From Pontederia crassipes (lineage: Eukaryota > Streptophyta > Magnoliopsida > Commelinales > Pontederiaceae): a stretch of DNA of 64,000 nt. The stretch is from NCBI GenBank assembly GCA_030549335.1, contig CM060198.1, positions 62,599,378-62,663,377 on the forward strand. Reading direction: 5' to 3'. The number at the start of each line of letters is the position of its first letter. The stretch's first letter is position 1. The notes under the pieces were generated by a model. It searched no databases. It was not told where the DNA came from and saw only the letters and a list, made by a program, of their open reading frames with translations. Both the position numbers and the translations under genes were made by a program. Of this stretch, positions 22,829-34,800 are shown one piece after another.

Positions 22829-24690
22829 CTTACAAACAAGAATACTTTCCTGTCGATGTGGTTATGTTGATCCCGTAACACCATAATTATCCGATCTTAA
22901 TATATTATTTATAGTGACACAATTAATTTAATATTTTTTCCCGCAATTAGATGATCTAATACATTTTTTCCGAAAAAAATATAGACGTCGAGAAATTATA
23001 TGTTTCATCACCATTTTCTCATCAATGACGTTTGGAAAATACATAAAAGGAAGCGTGTGTTAAAAAAAAAGCGAACAAAAATAATTTAAAGAGCCGAAAA
23101 GGGGAAATCTTGATAAAAGAAAACAATTAAATGCAATAAATCAAACAAGATGCACTTATAGTGTTTCGAAGATTTGAGAAGAATCTTTGGTTAAATTGTG
23201 AAAGAAGAAAGCATATATTCCATCGTTGAATAGATTAATTAAGTGAGTGATGTGTTTTTGAGACACAGATGCGGAGAGGGGGGGGGGGGGGAAGCGCGCT
23301 TTAAGTTGTTCTTGCTCATCCCTTGGTCTTTTGTCTCAATGGGACCCAAAAGCGTCGAGCTTAATGCGCTTTGACTTATTATAATATTTTGTTTGGATTT
23401 GAGTGATGGAGTTGCCTTTGTGAATTGTGACGCATGCATGGGGATGGAGAGAGAAAGTAAACCTTATATATCATGATATATTTCACTTTTTAAAGCCAGC
23501 AATTAGGTTTTGCTAAACCGACTAGGTTTGGAGATGAGATAGCATGAGTATGAATCTTACGAACAAGATGATACTTCTTGTTTACGCGTGGAATCATGAA
23601 ACCATGAAGGAAAAAAATATATTTTATTAAGAATTTTATCGAATTCCGAATTCAAATATGTCTCCGTTCTATTTTAATACAATGTTAGATTTGATGAAGT
23701 GTTAATAACATAAAAGTTTTGAACTGTTAAAAAGTATCATTTTATATTTATAATCTCATTAAGAATTTTTGTTATATATGCCAATGCCAAAAGTAACAAT
23801 GAAAAAAGTTGGAGCACCCCACACAAAACATATTATATACCCTCTTTGTAGGTCCCCAAGCTGCCGCAGCATCGATCAATATCATGTTTCCATGGCCAAC
23901 CACCAACATAATTAAGAACAAGCCTCATCATAATCATCTCATGAAACATGTAATTCGAATGCCCAACAACAATGAGCTCATTTTGTAACATAGTTGTGAA
24001 AAAAATAGTATTTATTCTCTATCCATGGATCCAATCCCTCTCTAAGTTCGTTTGACTTGGCTGATGAAAAAATTATTGATGAATTTTAGTGCTAATAAAT
24101 CGTACTGAAGCTTGTTTTAAAATATAATAATAATTCTGTTTGAATAAATGTATTGATAATGATAAGTTTTTTAATAATAAAATGACTGACAGATTACTTT
24201 TATTATTAAAAGACTCAAATGTCCATAAAATATACAAAAGTAATTAATTTAATCGTGATATATAAATAAAATAATATAATGAGTGATTTACTAAATATAT
24301 TTCTGTATTAATATCAAATATCTTAGTTAACTAATAAAAAATTATGGGGACCCTTAGAGGAAGACATGGCATCGTCTTTTTGAGATATATAAATGGCGCC
24401 TGGATAAAAAAAGAAACGAAAAATGAAAGATATTTGTATGGAGTAAAAAAATTTTTAGAGAAGATAAGAAGTATGACAGTAAGTTAATTAATTTGATAAA
24501 ACAATTATAAAAAGAAAAAATAAAATAAACATTTGTCTTTTTAAATATTTTATTAGCATTAAATAAGAAAAAGATTTTAAAATGATTTATAAAACATTTT
24601 GACCTACTAAACATCTTTTAAATTGAATAAGTATTCTGAAGCGAGCTAATATAAAATATTTTGTCTCGTCATACATTTAAGTATGAATTT
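22826..24690. other. AT-rich intergenic DNA with a poly-G run
   Basis: No gene is recognised. A run of about 13 G residues lies near 23278-23291. The rest is AT-rich with no visible repeat structure. Confidence 0.5.
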
Positions 24691-24699
24691 AATGGTGTA

Positions 24700-25330
24700 T
24701 GACCCTCATACTCGCCCGCCCAATCTAATCGGAAGGTGGGCGATAGCGCTGCAGCTGCGAATTGTTCCGACCATGACATGCCGCCTCAACACCAACTAGG
24801 GATTCGGGGGAACAGGTGTAGTGAAGGTCTTGAGATTGGGCGAGAGGATGACGTGGTGGGGTTAGGATCAGGCAGCAGAGCAGGAGTTGATTGAGGACTC
24901 GAGCATGGCCACGGAGGTGGAGAGGGATGCGACGAGAGCCTCGAGGCGCTGGAGATGGGCCTCCTATCGATCGAGGGCGGAGACGGAATCCTCATCGGCG
25001 GAGTCATCGGAAACGAAGGGGACGGCGAGGAGGCGGAGAAGGAGGAGGACAAAGGTCGTCCCTTTGGCCGCAGCCACCATGGAAGGGTCAAAGTCAGGTC
25101 TTGGTTGCTTGCGACCTCAGATCTCGACCATGGGAAGCCAAATCGAGCTCAGGATTTAGTGGAGGATTCGAAGATGACTTCAATGCGGAGAGATGCAGAC
25201 CATCCGCGCACAAAGATCGATGGAGATGCAGACACCGGTGGCCGCCCGCATGTCCGTCGACGATGAGCGGGCACTCAAAGTGGCGAGGCATTTTGTCGGA
25301 GAGGCCGAGCTTGGCCGTGTGATCACATAG
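24700..25330. other. GC-rich gene-like island, unidentified
   Basis: A sharply bounded GC-rich block with overlapping open frames on both strands (minus 24786-25091; plus 24887-25159, 24891-25322 and 24955-25266). The minus frame is Ser/Pro-rich and the plus frames are Arg/Glu-rich, as expected of GC-rich antisense pairs. I recognise no family. It could be a first exon, a captured gene piece or a decayed gene. Confidence 0.3.
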
Positions 25331-26100
25331 GTTAGGGAAGCACGTTGATGCGTATGACCTCCATTAAATCCTTTAAGTATATATGCATTAATTATTTGAG
25401 ACTAAATGATAGTTAAGTTTGTTAAATACGTAATTCTTATTTTTATTCATTAATGGCATATTGGGGTTGATTGAAGTGATTAAATGATAGTAAGTTAGTT
25501 AAACAAATTATTCTTTTATTCATTATTTGTGTTCAATTAAGTAATTATACATTTGTATAACTTAAATGAACAAACCGTCAGTTTGCGTATAAGAAAAATG
25601 CGAGTTATTAGGTAAATAAAATACGTCCATTGATGTCATCATGTAACTTATATGTGTGTATGTTCATCGTCTGTTCTTATAAGTTAATAGCCACAGAGAT
25701 CGAAGTTGCAGTTGCACATTTATATTAATGACATCTACATTAATTAGCTTATAATATTACCCAACTATATATAGCTCTCGATGTATTTTCCAGACTACAC
25801 TTGGGAAATTATAAAAGTTTTATTCTGAAGAGCATAAATTGATTAATTAAATGGTGATTTACACGTATTTGCAACCTAAATTAAAAAGATATAAATAATA
25901 AGCAGATAAAAAATCGTACCGTATCTGAAAGGGAAAAAAAGCTAGACACATGCAATGATAGATTTTTTAGGGATTGTACTCAATATAGGTTTAGAATTTA
26001 AGGTAGGGTTGCATAGGGCAAATATGATTGCATGAGGGTATCTGTGGTCCTTATTTTTAAAAAGCTCCTTGGGACTGGAAGAATAATAACATCGTAAAGA
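25331..26100. other. AT-rich intergenic DNA upstream of the APL-like gene
   Basis: No coding or repeat feature seen. It probably contains the distal promoter of the gene starting at 26424. Confidence 0.4.
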
Positions 26101-26117
26101 CACATATGCTCTCTCCC

Positions 26118-26225
26118 ATTCTAGCTCCCTGTGATAAAAGCTACCTTCTCTCTCTCTCTCTCTCTCTCCTTTTGCAAAGTAAGAAGCGGTTCAAGTCTGT
26201 AGCTTTTATCACAGGGGGCTAGAAT
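26118..26225 (+). ncRNA. Long hairpin in the presumed APL leader
   Basis: The arms 26118-26144 and 26199-26225 are complementary over 27 bases (core words CCCTGTGATAAAAGCTAC and GTAGCTTTTATCACAGGG) with one G:U pair and no bulge. The loop is 54 bases and includes a (CT)n run. It lies about 200-300 bases before the APL start codon, so it is either in the 5' UTR or the promoter. It could be a leader structure, a small-RNA precursor or a short inverted duplication. No known microRNA sequence is recognised in it. Confidence 0.5.
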
Positions 26226-26423
26226 AACATTCCATGCGGCTTTCCAAGAGAGAGAAGGTAGGAGAGCTCGAGAGAGTGTGAGCTCTCCGGCCATCTCTCA
26301 AGAACCGCACCCTATTCCTCCATTTATGCCATTCCTTTGTAGTTGAATCTCCTCCAATTCTATAGCAGGAGAAAAAAAAGAAAGAAATTAAGAGGAGAGA
26401 GAGAGTGAGAGAGGGAAGAAAGA

Positions 26424-28133
26424 ATGTTCCCTTCCAAGAAGCCAACTATGAATTCACATGAAAGGCCTATGTGTGTTCAAGGAGACTCCGGCCTTGTCCT
26501 CACCACTGATCCTAAACCCCGTCTTCGCTGGACTGTCGAGCTCCACGATCGCTTCGTTGATGCTGTCACGCAGCTAGGAGGACCTGACAGTACGTCGACA
26601 CCTCTCCCTCTCTCTTTCTCTCTCCTTCCTTCTTCTTATTTAAATAGAAATTATAGATGATCATGATATCTGTTATTTTGTGTTGATTTGTAGAGGCGAC
26701 ACCAAAAACTATCATGAGAGTTATGGGTGTTAAGGGGCTAACTCTTTATCACCTCAAGAGCCATCTCCAAGTAAGTGCTACAAATTAAACATCACCTTAT
26801 GTGCTTTTCTAGGGTTAGCCAATTTTTTTCTACATAGATACTATTTTCCTCATCAATTTGCTGCTTTGCACTCGTAGAAATTCAGGCTTGGGAAGCAACC
26901 ACAGAAGGAATTCAATCACGATCATTCCGTTAAGGATGGTGAGACAGATAAAAAAAAACTTCGAAAGTGTCTCTCATAAGATACATGCAATTAACCATAC
27001 GAGCATGCATACATGTCTTAACAGAAGAAAAAATCATGACGAGATGTGGTCATTGGAAAGTTGTTCTCACCTGTCTTAGTTTTGCTGTGGCCACAGGTTT
27101 GGATTTGCAAAGAAATGTGGCATCTTCATCAGGAATCATGGGGAGAAGCATGAACGAGTAAGGAAGCACGTCTACACGCTTCCGTGATCTTCTTTTATTA
27201 TTAAACCACTTCTTAATTATGATCACATAGAGGTATATATATATATGATGCTGTTATTGATAGAGATGAAAAAAATTGCAGCAGGAACGCACACATCAGC
27301 GAAGCATTTCGAATGCAGATCGAAGTCCAAAGGAGGTTGCATGAGCAACTTGAGGTATTTATCTGGTCATGATGCATGCTGTAAATTAACTTCTATGTGT
27401 AGTACACTACTAATCCTCGTAGTTAATTCTTCAACATCTATTTCTGGAATGCTATTCATACATATAGGTGCAGAAACACCTGCAGATGAGGATTGAGGCC
27501 CAGGGGAAGTACATGCAAAGCATACTGGAGAAGGCGTATCAAGCCCTTGCCGCCGAGGGCATGGCGTCTGGAAGCTATAAGTCCATTGGCGGCAACCAAG
27601 GCATTGGCGACATGTGTGCCATGAAGGACGTAGGCTCCATGAGCTTTCCCTCCCTCCAGGACCTGCACCTCTACGGCGGAGAGCAGCTCGACATGCAGCA
27701 GCAGATGGACAGGCCGCTCGACGGATTCTTGCAGGGCAACGACGGCATGTGTGTAGGCAAGAAGAGACCGAACCCGTACAACTCGAACGGAAAGAATCCT
27801 TTGATCTGGTCCGACGACCTCCGCCTGCAAGAGTTCGGCTCGGCTCCGGCTTGCATGGGGGCGTCGCAGGAGGAGCCGTCCAAGAACGATCAGCTTCAGG
27901 GCATTGCACCGTCCGTCCTCGACAGCGGCATTGACATGGACTCCATTGCCGACATCTACGAGGCCAAGCCGTTGCTGTCGAGCGACAGCAACGGCGAGAA
28001 GAAGTACGAGGGCCCGTCGAAGCTGGAGAGGCCATCGCCTATAAGAGCTCCTCTCTCCATGGACAGAGCTAACGCCATGATCGGGGGTGGCGGCGGCGCT
28101 TTGCAGCAAGCAAGAAATCTGTCCTATGGCTGA
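26424..28133 (+). CDS. APL: APL-type MYB-CC (GARP) transcription factor, six exons
   Basis: Exons: 26424-26589, 26694-26770, 26878-26938, 27097-27157, 27285-27354, 27468-28133; joined they give 366 residues. In Arabidopsis, ALTERED PHLOEM DEVELOPMENT acts in the nucleus to specify phloem identity. The N-terminus (MCVQGDSGLVLTTDPKPRLR) closely matches that protein from memory. The Myb-like domain covers about residues 31-85, with IMRVMGVKGLTLYHLKSHLQ and KFRLGKQP. The MYB-CC coiled coil follows, with RRLHEQLE near 138-145 and RIEAQGKYMQSILE in exon 6. The C-terminus has the APL-like words KKRPNP, DSIADIYEAK and LERPSP.RAPLS, which separate it from other MYB-CC members. Exon 6 is much more GC-rich than its surroundings. 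The acceptor of intron 4 is a tandem CAGCAG, so two isoforms are possible. Confidence 0.93.
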
Positions 28134-30420
28134 TGGATCAAGGTTTGTAGATCTATGCTAGGAAAACTTGAATCTTAATTTCATAGTAAATAAGTCATCT
28201 TATTGGGATGGAGTGCATGCTTTAAGTACGTACGTACGTAACCACTAAAATTAGACTAGAATTAGGGTTTAATATGACGAGTGTGGGTGTAATTCTCTGA
28301 GAATTGTATTTGGTGATAAAAGAACATCTAATTGACAAATTGGCTTTGTTATGAGGTGAAATGAGTTGATTTTTGAAATATAGCTGCTCACTGTTCATTT
28401 TCTTACTTGGTCCGAAATCGAGTTTTATCTGCCAGATGTGAACTTTGATTGTGCACGTGCAATATCAGCTGCATAAGGAACTTATAATCTAAGATACGGA
28501 TACTATGAAGTCTTATATATTGCTCATCAATCACCGAGGGAAGCTCGCTTTGCAACAAGGTTAAGAATGTAAAGTATTTCTTGATACGTTATTTAGGATT
28601 CTTAACTTGATCATATATGAAACTTGATGAATGTAATAGTATCAGGTCACACACACACACACACGGCGAGAGAGAAAGAGACCCAAAGAATCAGGGAAGA
28701 CAACATCACCATTAATGATCATGAGAACAGCAGAATAATATCCGCATAACATAGCTATTTGGCTTTGTGTATAGGTGTCGATGAACGTATCGCAGCACAT
28801 TGAACAAGTTTGATGTGCTACATGTATAGATAAACAAGAGCACATACTCATCATGGTCCTAGCTCACTTCAATGTGACAAGAAAGCTAGTAGTCTTCTCA
28901 TGCATGCTTTTAATTAATTCATTAACAATGCATGCAAATCTGTATGAAAAGAATCAAAGTTTAAAATAACTCATTTAAAGACTAACACAATCTCCAATGC
29001 TCTTGTTGATGACTGTGTTACCTCCTGCTAATCTCATGCTATGTAATCTTTTTAATATCAAGATAGATGAACCTTTTTGGTCATTGGTCCTGTCTTATAG
29101 GGATATGTACAACACGCATCCATCATAGTTGCACTATGTTATAAGTTAGTTGCAAATATCATGGAACAAGAATACCATATCTAGATATCTTCATATATGT
29201 TATAATATGACCTTTGGAGCTCGATCCATAATATATAAGCAAATTATTATAGTACTGAATACCATGCAACCACATGCACATGCAACTGCTTACATCACCC
29301 CAGAAGGACCTAAATCTGCAGCTTATAAAGGAAGACTCACAGTGTCCTCATTGGAAACCCAATTCCTTTTGGGCAGGGACAGACAAAGAGTATCTCTTCC
29401 TCCCTTTATCTTTCTTTTCCATTTAGAACCATTTGAAAGAATATATACCAGAGTCGCCCCAGCAGTACAAACAGCAATTCCCTCCTCAAACTCGAAAAAC
29501 TGTAACTCATTCATGAACACTTTCAAATCTCTCTCTGACCAGTATCTTTCCCTCACTTGCCTGTCTTTCTTTTGGTCTCTTGCACAAAAGGATGGAGGGG
29601 AGAGGTGGTGCAGCTGCCTTTATTGGTCTCAGGGAAATGCAGGGGAGGGTACAACTTGGAAACACCGGAGAGAGAGAGGTGGGGGGACTAAAGGCTAAAG
29701 GATGAGAGTGCACAACCCAAGAGATGTGAGGTTCTCGAGGAAGCTTCTATGGAGCTTTGGACAGGGCCAAGGTGGTGATGGTGGTGTGTGTGGGGTACTT
29801 CAGCATTAAATATCAAAAGCTGAGGGGAGCTAAGGGGTGGTCTAATTTAGGTTCTATCCTTTTGCCCCAGTGGAGAGATCAGATCAGATCACCTCTAGGT
29901 GGCTGGCAGAACAAAACATGCACCTCGGATACTGCAACTGGGTCACAGAACACAGCATCGGGTGTTGTGAAAAAAAGAGCGAGAGTGAGAGGAGGGTGGA
30001 GGGGTAGACTGGAGAGAGAAAGAGAGGAAAGAAAGAGACTCGGGGATAAGAAAGTACCGTCAAGCAGAGGGGAAGCTTCGTTTCTTTTTGAGGTGGCTGC
30101 AGCAGTAGACTGCCAGACTTTTTTTGTGGTCTTCATTCTGTAGTGATGCCCATCATACTGCACACAGCTCATGTGGAAAAGCCGCCCTGTCATTTTCTTT
30201 CTTTTGTGGAGAGCCCAACCTTAATCTCCATGAAGTTTCAGCTCAGAAAATCGCCAAAAATACCATGAGGTTGAAACAAAAACTTTCTGAACATATTAAC
30301 AGAAAGATTTATCTAAAACGAGGATAAAATTTGGTTGTGCACAGGATAAGAAAGATTTCAAAGTACATTGATACTTGCCTGTTCCTATTTTGTATATATA
30401 AGTTCTTAACCATTAGAAAT
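28134..30420. other. Intergenic region after APL
   Basis: Contains the APL 3' UTR, a GTAC repeat near 28225-28240, an (AC)n tract near 28646-28665 and purine-rich stretches at 29580-30060. Open frames of up to 182 codons (29150-29698) show no family and are Ser/Thr-rich or purine-driven. No gene is called. Confidence 0.4.
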
Positions 30421-30619
30421 ACAACAACAACAAAGCCTTATAATTAATGGGTCGGCTATATGGATCATACGACGTCATTCCGCTCTATTAGTAACCAAAC
30501 CTTTCGATATATTATTCACCAATAGATCTTGCTCTATTAGTTCGTCAAGTGTCCGCCTTAATCTTCCTCTTCCTTTTTTAATCGGACTTTAGATTATTTG
30601 ATCTACTCTTTTTACTGGC
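30421..30619 (-). mobile_element. 5'-truncated RTE LINE fragment
   Basis: The last 199 bases or so of the same LINE, minus strand, with the (CAA)n tail complement on its left edge. It is flanked by an exact 17-bp duplication, TCTTAACCATTAGAAAT, at 30404-30420 and 30620-30636. It differs from the full copy at scattered positions, so it is older. Confidence 0.93.
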
Positions 30620-30636
30620 TCTTAACCATTAGAAAT

Positions 30637-31810
30637 GAGATTGAAATTTTCTTTTGGATTAGCATCTTGTTCTGAATTTTTAAATCCCCATAAGTAGGCA
30701 ATGTCTGTCCACGAAGTCATAAACTCTCATAGCAAATTGACTAACTTGGCTGGTGAAGGACGTTGCGGTGTCGTGCTCTAGTCCTCTAACTCCTATTTCC
30801 TGGGGCACTATTTTTCATTAAGATTTATGACTTCCTTAATTTGAATATAAACTATCAAATTAATGGCGGGTTGAACTGAATATTTGTCAGGTCGACGACT
30901 GCAGCAGTATTATGGATGATCAAATTTTGAAGAACTAATGGATGATTTTATGATTAGGGGTTAGGTCAATCCTCTGTCACTGCATCAATTCGTTTCGATG
31001 TTTGACTCAAAAAACGAGTTGACATTAAAATGTGAGATGTTGAAGTGTACTGGCCACCAGGGAGATTCCAATATTGTTGTCTTTAATGTTTTAATTTCTT
31101 CTCAAGCCAAAGTTTTCAAACCGCATAATCATTAACTCAATCATTCTGAGGACAATGCAAGCTTAACTAAAAACATCAATCGACTTAGGAACTGAATTAT
31201 TTAGTATGACGAACCCAAACTAAATGTCGACATGTTAAATTACAAATAAACATATCTTAACTCAATCACTTCAAAACATTCTTTTTAGCCTCGAGGCATC
31301 TTGTCCCTGTGAGGTTCGTTACCTTAATGATTAATAAGATCGAAATCCTAAATAAGATTATAAGAGAATTGCACAATCAAAAGTCGATCAAACATCATAA
31401 AGTTTTATGAAAGATCATCATAATAATTAATTAGAGGAGTATTCCATGTAGAAAAAGGACATAGAAATGTTAAATGACAAAGCACTATTATCATTGTATT
31501 ACACTGACAGAAGATAGGATTAAGGTCAAGATCCAATAAGCTTTCTAGCTATATGAATTTGACTGAATAATTCACCTACAAAATTGTAAACGTATATGGA
31601 ACGTCAAGCTGGAAAGGATATTGCATCATCATCTGATGCTTTCACGATCTTCTTCATTAAGCTCCGTGTGACAGCAAGAGTCCACTCAGAAGATTTTCCA
31701 ATTTTTAACCTCAGTGGCTATTTGTACTGATTATTGACCTAGCACAGCAGCTTGTGCCCACATTCTGATGATAGCTTGTATTAATTCAGAACAGCTCCAG
31801 TTGACATAAT
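30637..31810. other. Intergenic region between LINE fragment and RUG3-like gene end
   Basis: AT-rich, with no gene or repeat recognised. The right end should include the 3' UTR of the minus-strand gene. Confidence 0.5.
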
Positions 31811-34800
31811 TTACTTGCAATCGGGGACTGCAGGGTTTTGTCGTAAAACCATGCATAAAGCATGTGATGCACCTATTGCGACTGAAATCACATGATGAGA
31901 CCCCAGCGTCTCATCCTCCACAAGGAATTTCACTTCAACGGGCAGTGATTGCACTTCAGGCAGTCCAGGAATGCCTAGCTGGCAATCCCTGGCATTTCCC
32001 CACATATACAGTTTCCCTTCATCTGTTTTGTTCCGCAAAATATGTTTTAGTATTTAACTATGTTAGGATGTAAGTATAGTGTAAAACTAAAGGTAACACA
32101 AGACAGAACTTTGAACAACTACAAATGCAGAGACCAAGCACAATTCTATATAATGAAGCTCTTATATGACATATTGACAAAAGACTTAAAAATTCCTGTT
32201 AATTTTCATATCGTGCAATAAAACATTGAAGTATAGAATAAATAACAGAAAGAAAATCACAGAGCCCTGAATTATGAACTTTATTATCCAAAGATCCCAT
32301 AGAGAAAAGATGGACATAAATATTGAACTTAGCTGATCCATGTGTTGCACAGGCACGGTACGGGTACACAGTGGGTATACTTTGGCTCGTGTCAAGCAAG
32401 TATCCAAGCATATCCACAATATAAAAATATTTGAAAGGGAGAGTATGTATTGGGTACTCCTTGATAATAAGCCTTCAGGTATGTCCATGAATTTTCTTTT
32501 TCTTTTGCTTTAGCAATGAAGCAAAGAGGGACACATAAGGGGTTTCAAATGTGAGTTTTTCTGTGCCAAAAATATTGAGCTCTTGTAACCTAAAGTAAAT
32601 ATATTACCAACTAATGAAAAGAAAACTCATTATATATAGAGCAGAAACATGCAGCGTGTTAGAAGATGTTGGGATGTATCCGTCCTCTTTTTCATCCTTT
32701 TCATATGTACACTGTACTCTATTCCCATAAAAATTACCTTATTCTTTCACCTTCCCTTTTTCTTTCTAGATTTGAAGTTGAAGTTACTAAAGCAAACAAC
32801 ATCACTAGCTTGCTCAGACTAAATTTTTTGAAATTCACTTTGCCACAATGGTTCAGTTTCACTATATTGTAGATCTTAATGGGCGAGGAAATAATGGATG
32901 GAAACATGCTCATGTTGAACCAATGGTGTTACCAACTGATTGACATGTGGTAGATTAAGAAGCTTAATTTTTTTTCTACAATTGCCGAGGATGATTGGTT
33001 CGAAGAGAAATGAAGAGACTCAATTTCTAAAGGTTTCACATTGAAAAGAAAAACTCCGCCTATGTTTTATAGCCAGTCCCAAGCCCGGATAAAGGAGGAG
33101 GGTTGTGTTAGGCCCCGACAGCCAACATAAAACTCTGTCGAATCGCATGAACATAAATCAATGAATAGCGTCGTATGATCTATGTAGCCGACCCCACCTA
33201 GTGGGATAAGGTTTTGTTGTTGTTGTGAAAAAAACAATGAGAAAAAACTCAAATCAGAAAACAATTTGTGGACAGCATGAATTTTGGATTATTAAGAAAG
33301 ATATAATTCACATTAGTTATCGTCTCTAATGACTTCCATGTCCAGACAGTCCTGACTTTCGTTTCTGATTTCTCCCAAGCCTGCATCATTCTCTAACTTC
33401 CTCAACGCACACTGGACTGGTGCTGGCACTGCTGCCCTAACCAAATTCAACTGGGCTTTATTTAAGTAGCAACCCAATAACACTAAATTAAGTCAAAATA
33501 TTAATGTATTTTACTTTCATGTACTATTTGTTTATGGACACTATTGGACTTGAGCCTGTTTGCGTAACAGATCATTAAGTTACCATTTGTGTTGTGACCT
33601 GCATATATTTTTTATTTCATATATTGACTATTAATTATGGCATATTTAGATCATAAAAATTTCTTTTAATATCATATATAATATATACTAGCATACTCAT
33701 ATCCTAGTTTTTGAAATGTCATACCCCGTACTGTACCTATGAAACATAGGCTAATTCACTGAAAAGGAAGAGAATATTTTTTATGGGTACTAAAAAAATA
33801 ATATAGCCCTTCACAGATAAATTGTAGTTGAATTATAAACTGAAAATGAACTGTCTCCTTGCTAAAATTAATTAATAAATGACTGGCTCATGTAAAGATT
33901 GAAGTGGATTATTTCCTTTCCACTATAAAAATTGTAAATGTTACTGTAACTTATGAAGGTATCATCTGAACCTTTTCCTAAATTCTACAACCTCAAAACT
34001 CTTGAAATTAAGGATGAAGTTCATATTATCAAGCAGCTGACACTTGTTTGTATGGACATAAGATACTTGGTGCATTAATGTTACAATAACATAAGAAACA
34101 CAACAATTACCTGTGATTGCTGCTGAAGATGATCCTCCACAAGCAATATATATGATATGCTCTTGGGACAGAGCCTCAATGAGAAGTGGAACTTTCTGGT
34201 TCTGGATATGAGGGTGACCTAACTGCCCATGACCTCCATGGCCCCACGAGAAGACTTTGCCATCATCTGAATACATTGCACAACAACTAATTTTAACTAG
34301 AATAGACTTATAAAAATAGCAAAGCCCTCTGTTTAGAGAAATAAATAAATATCCAATTGTCAGAACAAAGAATATAATATTGTGAATGATAACTAAAGCA
34401 TATCGTAAATTCTTCGGGATATCAAAATTACACAAATTGCTTCCAACATAGTAGAGAAGAAATGCTTAAGCAAGTACCTGTTAAAGCCAAGGAATGATAA
34501 CCACCACATGCTATCTGGATCACATGAACATCTTGGAGAACAGGAATAGGCTGTGGTCTCCAATCACTAATGTTATTACCCCTCCCTAATTCAAAATTTG
34601 AATTTGCTGCAGAGAAATGATAGGACTGTTGTATTCAGCATATAGTACTAATTTTGGACAAAGGGAAGATGGTAGCAATTTTGTTTTCAATAGATAATCC
34701 AAAAATATAGAAGCAAAAAAGTTTGAGTTCCCCCCAAATCATTTTTTTTTTCAATGCTAGATCAGAGCCCAAGGCCTGAAGTAGAATTTAGAATCATAAT

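Noticed and set aside
26118-26225. Assignment of the APL leader hairpin to a named microRNA family
   Set aside because: Neither arm matches any conserved plant microRNA that I can recall, so it is reported only as a hairpin.
27367-28109. Long minus-strand frames opposite APL exon 6
   Set aside because: They are antisense shadows of a GC-rich, clearly conserved plus-strand exon and have no recognisable motifs.
29150-30193. Open frames up to 182 codons between APL and the LINE fragment
   Set aside because: No domain, no splice-consistent extension, low-complexity purine and pyrimidine stretches drive the open length.
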